A stretch of 64,000 bases of DNA, taken from the NCBI GenBank assembly GCA_015680685.1, contig MNCI01000991.1, positions 1 through 64,000 on the forward strand. The letters run 5' to 3'. Position numbers and translations under genes: made by a program. The number at the start of each line of letters is the position of its first letter. The stretch's first letter is position 1. The stretch is from Gnetum montanum. Its lineage: Eukaryota > Streptophyta > Gnetopsida > Gnetales > Gnetaceae. Under the pieces are notes generated by a model. The model was not told the origin of the DNA. It did no database searches and saw only the letters and a list, made by a program, of their open reading frames with translations. Below, piece by piece: positions 1-7,790 of this stretch.

Positions 1-833
1 GAGGAGCTAGAATGAGGGACCTGGGTGGTAGAGGATTTAAGTTTGAAGAGAACATTAGAGGTCTTGTGGGGAGTGGCTGCAAATTTAAATGTTTTCGGGG
101 GGACTTGAGTTTCATCTATAGGGGAAGAACGGTGTTGTGAAGCGTTGTTTGTTTTTGTCTTTCTAGCTAAGGAAGGGCAGGCAGAGATGTGGTGATCAGC
201 TCGATGACAATAACTACAGGAGTTTGGAAGGTAAAAATAATCAACTTTTTGTGTGAACAATTTTCCTCTAGCCGCTAATGTTAGAGAAGTTTTCTTGTGA
301 GAGATGTCTAGTTCTATACAATAGCGACGAAACTGAAATCCATTAACCTCTACTCCGTGATCAGAGATAATGTGACCGAGGGTACTGACAATGTCTCTCT
401 CAAAGGTGGAAAAAATAAGAGGAAGATTAGGTAACTCTACGTAACAGGGGATAGTTTTATAGGCTGGGTCAGTGACATCAAAGTCAAATTTCCATGAACG
501 GACGACCAGGGTGGCATTTCGTGCTGGGAAAAAATAGGCTGAAAGGGCTTTCTGGACATGAGAAGCATCAGAGAGTTCTGCGAGCACAAAGTTTCGGGCA
601 TAATATCGGGCATAGGAAACGGTTATGCCATGAGATTGGAAAATAGATTTGATGTACAAATTGAGATTTACTGATCGGGGAATAAAACCCATAATCTGAA
701 TAAAAATGAACCGAGATGCAAAACCTTCAGCTACATTATCAAAAAGATCATCCGGAAGAAAAAAATCAACATTAGTGGAGTTGGGAGAACTTCTCTGCTG
801 AGAAGAACCAGACGGGCCGTGAGACGCATCCAT
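1..833 (-). CDS. LINE ORF1, DUF4283 plus zinc knuckle protein (partial)
   Basis: Reading the minus strand from the ATG at 833 gives 277 codons without a stop, still open at the window edge. An in-frame stop at about 876-878 makes 833 the likely start. The N-terminus is Ser/Pro-rich. A central stretch has the DUF4283 pattern, including a 'CYVELPNLPL' segment, and is followed by a CX2CX4HX4C zinc knuckle (CSYCHRADHHISAC, bases about 190-230) and a basic Ser/Thr-rich tail. In plant L1-type LINEs this protein is the RNA-binding ORF1p that packages the element RNA. Unlike every other element gene here it has no frameshift or stop in the visible part, so the copy is young or was domesticated. The family call is from motif recognition only. 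Confidence 0.72.
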   Translation of the reverse strand, partial: MDASHGPSGSSQQRSSPNSTNVDFFLPDDLFDNVAEGFASRFIFIQIMGFIPRSVNLNLYIKSIFQSHGITVSYARYYARNFVLAELSDASHVQKALSAYFFPARNATLVVRSWKFDFDVTDPAYKTIPCYVELPNLPLIFSTFERDIVSTLGHIISDHGVEVNGFQFRRYCIELDISHKKTSLTLAARGKLFTQKVDYFYLPNSCSYCHRADHHISACPSLARKTKTNNASQHRSSPIDETQVPPKTFKFAATPHKTSNVLFKLKSSTTQVPHSSS

Positions 834-1290
834 GACTATATTGTAGCAGAGATCTTCTCTGCCCACAGCGCAGCCCTACGGTGAACCCGTTGAAGCCAAA
901 CCACCTCAGGGGATTCTGAAAAAACAGGGTTGTCTATAAAAAACAACGCGAATTTGTGCGAGCGGCGAAGGCGGCAGCAGCAGCGGAAGCAGGGCGTGAG
1001 ACTGGAGGCGGCGATCGAGGAGGGCAGAAGCAGACGCGGGCGGCGGGCGAACAGAGGGAGGCGTGGGCTGTGGTGGTGGCCAGACGAAGTTTTGGAACTG
1101 CGGCCAGGCACCCTGACCCTGAGGCCAGGCGAAACCCTGATCCGAATCAGGTGCGGATCCTTGCCAGAAACCCTCGTCGGTGGAGCGCGCAGGGCCAGGG
1201 CGTAAAAAATAGATTGGCCACTGCGACCGCGACTGGGAGCAGATCGGCCACCGCGACCACGACTGCAGAGATTTTCTTAAAGATTTCGAT
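834..1290 (-). other. GC-rich LINE leader (5' UTR and internal promoter region)
   Basis: This stretch is markedly GC-rich compared with the rest of the window. It lies directly upstream of ORF1 in the minus-strand sense and contains a roughly 30-base imperfect direct repeat around 1211-1269 (GACCGCGAC / GACCACGAC cores). LINE promoters sit in the 5' UTR, so this is the expected place for one. Open frames on both strands here are explained by GC content, not by coding. Confidence 0.5.
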
Positions 1291-1755
1291 AATAATTAAT
1301 TTAGTGAATCCGGAACTCTGGGTTAGTCATGCAACGTCTCTGTTGGCAAAATCCCTGACCGCGAGGCAAATGAGACTTCGGGTAGCTTTCACAGCAGCGC
1401 CCTCGTACGGATAGCCAAGTGCCTGCAACGTTGCCGGCCTCAGGAGCGACGCCGTCAGCACCTTCAAACCATTGCAATCGTTGTCGTTCTCGTTTAACTG
1501 CGCCGTACGCAGCTCTCTAGGCAACCAAATTTGATGACCCCTCTTTCCACCTCCACAAATATGTGATCGCAGCCACCGGGCCTGGAAACGAAATAGGCTC
1601 TGTTTTGTTTCGATAATGAAAAGAATTTACAAAGATTTACCAGCATTTGGAATTTTGGTGCGCTATTTTGCGATAATGAAAAGAATTTCAAACGATTACA
1701 AACCTCAGTTCAACTTGTAAGTCTTCACTTTAACGAGATGACAAATAAAGCTGAG
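1291..1755. other. Unassigned stretch with weak coding-like frames and a short duplication
   Basis: This lies between the LINE leader and the ankyrin gene promoter. Two overlapping minus-strand frames (1327-1524 and 1494-1691) have some coding character but match no family I recognise. They could be a frameshifted gene fragment or chance. A direct repeat with core GATAATGAAAAGAATTT starts at about 1613 and again at about 1672. No gene is called. Confidence 0.3.
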
Positions 1756-2078
1756 CTGTGGAAACATTTGCAAAAATACGCGGAAACTTTAAAATACGCG
1801 TATAGAGCCTTTCTCGAATGCTAATGACTAATGAACCTTCCAAAGCTGACCTGTGGAAACATTTGCGAAAATACGCGGAAATTTTAAAATACGCGTCTAC
1901 AGCCTTTCTGCCATGCTAATGAAGCTTCCAACAAACCGGCAGAAAATGAGGCATGCATATTATCGCTCCTTGACTTTAAAATATGCGGATACAGCCTTTC
2001 TGCCATTGTAATGACTAATGAAGCTTCACGGTAATGACTAATGAAGCTTCAAAGAAACGGCAGGAAACGAGACATGAC
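1756..2078 (+). repeat. Imperfect tandem repeats with CGCG boxes in the ankyrin gene promoter
   Basis: Three imperfect repeat units (about 1756-1850, 1851-1974 and 1975-2078) share the blocks CTGTGGAAACATTTG, TACGCGGAAA, TTTAAAATACGCGT and CAGCCTTTCTG plus TAATGACTAATGAAGCTTC. Units 1 and 2 each hold an ACGCGG (1778, 1873) and an ACGCGT (1796, 1891); unit 3 keeps only diverged copies. ACGCGG and ACGCGT fit the vCGCGb consensus bound by CAMTA calmodulin-binding transcription factors (established knowledge). That this controls the gene downstream is inference from position, 100-400 bases upstream of the ATG. Confidence 0.65.
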
Positions 2079-2094
2079 CAGACTACCACTTAAC

Positions 2095-2101
2095 CTATAA
2101 A
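2095..2101 (+). promoter_or_regulatory. TATA box of the ankyrin gene
   Basis: CTATAAA lies 71 bases upstream of the ATG at 2172. This would put transcription start near 2125-2130 and give a short leader of about 45 bases. It follows directly after the CGCG-box repeats, which supports this as the core promoter. Confidence 0.6.
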
Positions 2102-2171
2102 GAAACCATGCTTACCTGCATATCAAACATAAACGCCATTGTAACGAGCATCTGCAATACAGTCTGAAGCA

Positions 2172-4964
2172 ATGGCTACATTTGTTAATGATGCTGTAAT
2201 AACGATTCGCATATTTGCAGAGCGCTGTGGATTCACAAGAAGAAAAATGGATCGAGACTTATATACAGCGTCTGCGGAATGTGATGCCCAGTTCCTGTGC
2301 GACAGAATCCATGAATCACCAACTGACGTTCTGCAGAGGACTCCTATCAGAGATACGCTTCTTCACATCTCTGCAGGAGTAGGAGACTTAACTACCGTGA
2401 AGGCTATAATACATCTCCACTCGCAGAGTCCGCTGTGCATTAGAATGTGGCCGCTGATTACGTTGAAAAACTGCAGCGGTAATACTGCACTCCATGAAGC
2501 TGCCTANCAGGCAGCTTCATGGAGTGCAGTATTACCGCTGCAGTTTTTCAACGTAATCAGCGGCCACATTCTAATGCACAGCGGACTCTGCGAGTGGAGA
2601 TGTATTATAGCCTTCACGGTAGTTAAGTCTCCTACTCCTGCAGAGATGTGAAGAAGCGTATCTCTGNTACCAGTGGTTGAAGCGATTCTTTCGTGCCAGT
2701 TTGCCTCTAATCGTCTAGCTCGTTCCCGCAACGATGGCCAAAACTGTTTCCATGTTGCTGCTTACAGAGGGCACCTCGGTGAGCTTTTTGTTTGTAGTTT
2801 ATACACTGAAGTCTAATTTCAATCAATTACCAAATTAATTTTTGTTAAGCTGCACTTTTCCTCGAAATACAGGGTAGATTGAAGACAGAGCTCTGTTTAG
2901 TTACTTACCGGCTGTAATTCATTTCCTGTTTTTTTTTGTTCATATAAATTTAAATTATCTGTCAAAACTCTAATAGCGTGGACAAAAGGTTAATGCCAAA
3001 ATAATTGATGTGCACTTTGCAGTGGTTTTGATTCGCTTGGTAGAGCATTGTAAAAGCATGTTAAAACATTTGGACAAGGCAGATGAAAGAGGTGCTACGG
3101 CTCTACATTACGCGGTGGATGGGGAACAAAATGAAGTGGTTCAGTACCTGGCGCGTTGCAGATCCAAACTGTGTTACAAATTCGACAAATTCGGAAGATA
3201 CCCAATACACATCGCTGCAACGAGGGGGAATATCCATGCCTTAACAGCCATTGCGTGGGAGAGACCTGATTGCATTCTGATGCCATGTAAGCAGGGAAAA
3301 AACATTCTGCACTACGCTACTGAAAATGAGCACCAGTCGCTGCTGCTATGGCTGTCTCAGCAAAGGCATTACAGACTCCGCGGCGACGAGATCGACAAGA
3401 AAGGCAACCAACCACTGCACCTGGCCGCAAAGCTTTGTGCAGATGATTCCGTAAGTTAAAATTTTCAGAAATTCAGTAAGAATTCATTATTGAATTAATA
3501 CAGTGAAAAAGAATGAGGGATAGCTGCTTTGGTTTGGAATTTGGATGAAGGGTAGTGTTTATTAAGCATCACGTGGCTTGGCTTGCAGACCCTGAGAGCG
3601 TTGATGGAAGGGTTCGCTAGAGTGCAGCCTAACGCCAGAAACAGGGACGGCTTCACGCCACTGGATATGGTGTATTGCAGCAGCAAATCCAGGGAATGCA
3701 AAAGACGGGTGAAAAGATGTCTGGAAAGCGTTGGAGCATTTGGAAACTACAGTGATACAGAGGAAGCGGAAGAACCGGAAAGCAAGAGCCAACGCAACAG
3801 CAGAATCATGGACATCAATGCACTTGTGGCCGCTCTCATTGCTAGTGTTGCAGCGTCAGGGCAACTGCAATTCGTTTCCAGTTTTTCTTCATCGTGAGCG
3901 TTTTAGAATCTTTTAAGATCCGTTTGCCAGATTTTGAAAAGTGTTTTTCGAAGGAGTTTCATTATAATTTTTATAATTACTCAATTTACTAGATGATAGA
4001 AATGTAAATTTTATGAGTTTTAAAAACATGAGTTTTAGAACTGTAATATCCACCACAGGAGTTGAAAACATGTAGATCAATATATTCATTCTTTACCGCA
4101 AAGTTTGAATCATGTATCCGTTTTACTCTCAAATTAGATGTTTTTCAATCAACTCTTAGATTGCAATGCGTAAAATAGAAAAATACTCAGATTTATATTT
4201 CTTCTTTTTAGTCAGATATTATCTTTCTTTCCTACCAGACCACCAGGTCTAAGGATTTCGTAATTTTTGGATATCGTACTTTTTAAACTAAAGGAATCAC
4301 GATTACCATAAATGTCTTGTAAAAGTTCTCGTTACTATATATAAGCTCCGACACCCGTTTGCTGTCATGATTACTGGAATGACCACGACGAAACTCACAA
4401 CCCCTATGATAAAAACTATTTGTACATTAAAAAGTTCTGTACCTTATTCAGTTTTCTCAAATATAGTATGAAAAGTGCATAACAGACCTGCTGCTTTCAC
4501 GTTGCAGGACTAGTGATTCAGACTATTATTATGACTGGAGAGTCGAGGCATTGTATCTGACATCGAACTTGGTGGCTTTTATGTCTGCGGGAACAGTGTT
4601 GTTAGTGTGGTTGCTGTTGGAGGTATCGTGGAACAAGGCCGATAGACCGTGGCTCAAAACTTCCATGACTGTGCTTGCAGTTTCGTTGGTAGCCGAGGGG
4701 ATCGCAGTGTGTGGGGCCAGCCAGATGGCATCACCGGTCTTTGCGACGTTGTACGCCCCAGTGGTAGTGGTGGTGACACTAGTGTGGATAATGCTGGGCA
4801 TGTGGCTGTGGTGTAGTCGAGCCAAGTACCATCGGAAGGCTCAGCTTAAGCGTCTTCTTCGACGAGCTTCTTGTCAGTTATTGGCTGGCTTTGTCGTTGT
4901 TGGCTTAATCGCATTTGCAATATACCTCTGCTCTTTCGGCTCTTTTATTTGGTCTATTTGGTAA
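2172..4964 (+). CDS. Ankyrin-repeat membrane protein with PGG-type C-terminus (four exons)
   Basis: Exons: 2172-2778 (interrupted by an inverted artefact), 3023-3450, 3589-3893 and 4508-4964, with stop TAA. The donors (CTCG|GTGAGC, ATTCC|GTAAG, ATC|GTGAGC) and the acceptors ending GCAG keep the frame throughout. The protein would be about 545 residues. It has about seven ankyrin repeats (for example DTLLHISAG, NTALHEAA, NCFHVAAYRGH, GATALHYAVDG, RYPIHIAATRG, KNILHYATEN, NQPLHLAAK), then an acidic linker. A PGG-domain-like hydrophobic stretch (INALVAALIASVAASG) follows; the PGG triplet is replaced by a Ser-rich insert. Exon 4 adds about four further membrane segments. The family includes ACD6-like plant proteins, in which cytosolic ankyrin repeats are anchored in a membrane and some members act in immunity. 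The specific role is unknown. This is the only convincing host gene in the window. Confidence 0.85.
2348..2666. other. N-bounded inverted duplication inside exon 1 (probable assembly error)
   Basis: Bases 2348-2505 are repeated exactly as their reverse complement at 2509-2666. Single Ns stand at 2507 and 2667, at the two ends of the inverted copy. The ankyrin frame is good up to about 2505 (ending NTALHEAA) and resumes just after 2667 (VVEAIL..., then NCFHVAA). Only a handful of residues would normally separate those two motifs. The perfect identity and the N marks point to a misjoined contig end or palindromic read, not to biology. Confidence 0.85.
2779..3022 (+). other. Intron 1 of the ankyrin gene
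   Basis: This is a 244-base AT-rich intron with GTGAGC donor and a TTTGCAG acceptor. Joining leaves a G|TG split codon (Val) and continues the ankyrin pattern. Introns 2 (3451-3588) and 3 (3894-4507) have GTAAGT and GTGAGC donors and TTGCAG acceptors. If intron 3 were retained, a stop at 3895-3897 would remove the last four membrane segments. Confidence 0.75.
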
Positions 4965-5196
4965 AGGCTTGCCATTATAAATTGTATCAATAGCTTAACG
5001 ATTACTAGCTACATAGCTTTGTAATGGTTACCTTAGTTGCAACTCCAATCTGGCTACGCTCTTGTGTAGCCTAGAGAAATTCATGTTTGGTCCTTCGTAA
5101 TGTTGTTTGTGAGCTTTGGAAATATCTATGAATGTGTTACCTGGTAGGATTAACACATTTATAAACATAGATGTAAATAAATTGAAAACTTTGCAT
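4965..5196 (+). other. 3' flank and probable 3' UTR of the ankyrin gene
   Basis: AT-rich sequence after the TAA stop. It includes ATAAATTG at about 5176, a plausible polyadenylation signal context. No coding sequence is seen. Confidence 0.4.
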
Positions 5197-5357
5197 AAAA
5201 AAAATGCTCTAATAGTAAAGAGAGGAGCTTATAAAGAATATGTTATGAATTAAAGTTACAAAATTTCATTTTATCTAAAAAAAAATGCTCTAATAGTAAA
5301 GAGAGGAGCTTATAAAGAATATGTTATGAATTAAAGTTACAAAATTTCATTTTATCT
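5197..5357. repeat. Perfect tandem duplication of about 80 bp
   Basis: Copy 1 (5197-5276) and copy 2 (5277-5357) differ only in the length of the leading A-run (8 versus 9). The unit starts A8-9TGCTCTAATAG and ends TTTCATTTTATCT. It ends five bases before the first retroelement LTR. It could be a real recent duplication or an unresolved overlap in the assembly. Confidence 0.8.
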
Positions 5358-5362
5358 GTTAG

Positions 5363-6235
5363 TGATGAACAATGATTACTCTTTACACCCAACCATATGA
5401 ATCACTAATGTGTACCCACAATCCAGCTGAATTCTATGGACTCTATTTACCTAAGTGGTTGATATCATTAGATGGTAAAAGGTGTGATTTGTTAATCATT
5501 ATCTTGCCAATCAATACTTGTGATAATATGTTCGTATGGTTAAGTGTGATTGAGGTTTAAGATATTTATTTTGATAATTTTTTTGACTTTCTAAGAGTGC
5601 AAAATTATTAAATAAATGAAAGTTTAATATTTAAATTAATGAATTAATTAACTAAACTATCCTAAACATGGAGCATCCATTGCCACATTTTGTACACATC
5701 CTAAATGTATATTAACATTGCTAGGTTACCAAGTGTCTATGTTGGGCATATCAAGTATCCACTGCTAGGATTACCAAGTATTAACATATTATGCTCAAAG
5801 TGGTCATACTCATGTTAATTATGAATTATCATATTAAATGTTTAATAACAAGTAAATCACACATTCAAAGTAAATTGTTAGAAAGTAAAGGTAAACTAAT
5901 CCAAGTGCTACGATGAATGGAAGAAATCTTGATTTTATTGTCATTCATGTAACTATCTCCAGGTACATGTTGCACTCAAATAAAATGACACATAATTACT
6001 TTAATCTACATTGCAGAAACTCACATGGAAAAGCTTACTAACTTCTATGAAAATAAATTGCAAGAGGTTTGGCTAGGGAAATCGAATGATGTCATAAATG
6101 CGATGGGTGTGCACATTTATATAGGCAATGATTGTATCAACATCAATGCACATGCATCAACACATGCTGGGATGTGTCAACAAGGCTACATTAATGGCCA
6201 TGCATCCATGCAATCACCTTATTCACACTTTATCA
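5363..6235 (-). repeat. E2 3' LTR
   Basis: Begins TGATGAACA and ends TTTATCA, the usual TGATG...ATCA ends of this family slightly decayed. The neighbouring polypurine tract on the minus strand (TGTGGGGTTA) is at 6236-6245. It aligns over its first 500 bases with 30619-31152. The bases before it are GTTAG; the matching duplication cannot be tested because the other end of E2 is missing. Confidence 0.75.
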
Positions 6236-6727
6236 TAACCCCACAACAAAATCAAAACTCGATCTTGAGGAAACAAAAATGGAACAAAGTCTCTTAAAAA
6301 TTTTGGAAAAGTATGAAATTTTATTAATTGACTAACTAATTAAGTAACTCTGAGTACCGCATTTACAAAAGGATTGTATAGTTTACAAAAATAATGTTAG
6401 ATTTATTATTACAAAAATTGGTAGTTGCCAAGTCGAATGATGGTGTGAGAGATGAAGTTTTCATAGTATGCCTACAGATGGAGGCTCCTGTGGCACAAAG
6501 GATCATTCATCACATCCCATCTCTCTTAAAGATTGAGGTTGTCCTACTACTTTTGCTGTTGCTACCAAAAATTGGAAGGTATCTAGAAGTACCTTCATTT
6601 TCTCTTCTTTGCTACGTGGGTCATGGATACTCTAGGTTGCTTCACCTAGATGTGTTGTTGCTAGAATATCCCATGGGAATGGTAGTGTTGGGGAACATCT
6701 TCTTTGCATTGGCAAACTAGGCTAGGA
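6236..6727 (-). pseudogene. E2 third-ORF remnant (3' end only)
   Basis: This resembles the region next to the 3' LTR of E3 (about 47620-48130), including the GGAGGCTCCTG / GGAGGTTCCTG and GCAAACTAGGC / ACAAACTAGGC blocks. It therefore carries the end of the third ORF in decayed form. It stops abruptly at about 6727, where H sequence begins. No intact frame remains. Confidence 0.5.
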
Positions 6728-6837
6728 GTAATTTCATCCTCAATTATGTTTATCGCTAGGAGTAATTAAGGCCTAACAACATTAATTATCATATGGCTTA
6801 CTTTGGACTAAACCATATGTGACAAAGCTACCACTAG
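6728..6837 (+). repeat. H 5' LTR, left piece (truncated)
   Basis: Matches about 23617-23716 of the H 3' LTR (GATTATGTTTAT, CTAGGAGTAATTA, GGCCTAACAACAT, GACAAAGCTACCACTAG). About the first 620 bases of the LTR are missing. It ends with ACTAG, the left target-site duplication of E1, and the LTR resumes at 17112. Confidence 0.8.
6833..6837. repeat. E1 target-site duplication, left copy (ACTAG)
   Basis: ACTAG directly before the E1 terminal TGATG. The right copy is 17107-17111, directly after the E1 terminal CATCA. Removing E1 and one copy restores the continuous LTR sequence seen at 23710-23725, which confirms the insertion. Confidence 0.92.
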
Positions 6838-7790
6838 TGATGAGTGGCAGGTATCCCTACACTCAACCATATGAATACGAGCGTCACACGCACGATCCAG
6901 TCGAACTCCGTAGACTAAATGCCTACACGCCGCTTGAAACACTTGGGGTTAATTAATCGTTGTCTTCCCATACTTACTTGTATTTGTCACAGTGTATGGT
7001 TAAGCAAGTCTGAGGTATATGATTTTTATAGTCTTTTCTATTTTTATGTCTTCTATGCTACGAGAGAAGGGTTGAGAAACTAAGTTCTAACTCTAACTAA
7101 TGCACTAAGTCTAATTTACCTAGCATTAGCATCCTTTCCCACTTACCGTATACACCCTGAACTATGCAACTGTGGCTACCAAACGCTAATCATTACTAGG
7201 ATCACCACACGTAACGCATGTGCTCGAAGTGGTCGTACTGAGGCACTTAACTAACCTAAACGTGATAAGCATTCGTTCCTTGGCTAACCGTACACATCCT
7301 TGAATGCTTATAACCAAGTCGTACTTATCCCGTGTTCTAGGAGATAAGGGTGAGAGAGACTAACCGCGATGAGTAACTGATTCCTTGACTAACTGTACAC
7401 ATTCGTAAATGCTCGTAATCAAGTCGTACTCATACCGCACTATTGCAGATAATAAATAACATGTAATAAACCTATTCCATGTACTGCAAGGTTTATCCAC
7501 AAAGCTTGTTTTTATTGCCGTACACAACTTGCGTTCAGGTACAAAGCTACTCGAATAAAGATCTGTTCACTTGGGGACTCCTACTGTGGGCACATGAAAA
7601 ATAATCTATCTCTAGGGTGATCAATCCGCCAGAGTTTCCCTACTTTAGGCCTAGGATGATGAATAAGGGGAGTGTTGCCTCTTATTTATAGATATGGCGA
7701 CGGACCGCGATATTGTGTACGTGATATCGTAGGGGATGCAATATCACGTACGTGATGATATCGCGGCTCATGCGATATTGCGTCCCATCA
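6838..7790 (-). repeat. E1 3' LTR
   Basis: TGATGAGTGG...CCCATCA. The minus-strand polypurine tract CATGGGGGTA abuts it at 7791-7800. The right end (U3 in the element's sense) holds an array of GCGATATCG-type palindromes at about 7695-7785 and a TATA-like TATTTATA (minus sense TATAAATA) at about 7682. Confidence 0.92.

Larger units (their letters stand above)
1..1290 (-). mobile_element. LINE (L1-type), 5' part, running off the window
   Basis: The 5' end of a non-LTR retrotransposon transcribed leftwards. It consists of a GC-rich leader (about 834-1290) followed by an ORF1 that runs out of the window at base 1. The endonuclease/reverse transcriptase ORF2 would lie beyond the left edge. The outer boundary near 1290 is placed by the fall in GC content and by a short direct repeat in the leader (about 1211-1240 and 1241-1269), so it is approximate. 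No target-site duplication can be tested because the 3' end is missing. Confidence 0.7.

Noticed and set aside
836-1111. Minus-strand 91-codon frame upstream of LINE ORF1
   Set aside because: Arg/Ser/Pro low-complexity, out of frame with ORF1; treated as leader sequence.
956-1414. Plus-strand 152-codon open frame (and a 91-codon neighbour) in the GC-rich region
   Set aside because: Low-complexity Ala/Arg-rich translation that overlaps the LINE leader on the other strand. GC content alone explains the lack of stops.
1327-1691. A host gene on the minus strand upstream of the ankyrin gene
   Set aside because: Two frames in different phases with no recognisable domain and no splice evidence; kept only as an unassigned region.
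4529-4825. Minus-strand 98-codon frame opposite exon 4
   Set aside because: Antisense shadow of the membrane-spanning exon; the plus strand has splice sites and family motifs.
7695-7785. CRISPR-like or satellite array
   Set aside because: Short palindromes with unequal spacing confined to LTR U3 regions; no repeat-spacer structure and the setting is a plant genome.
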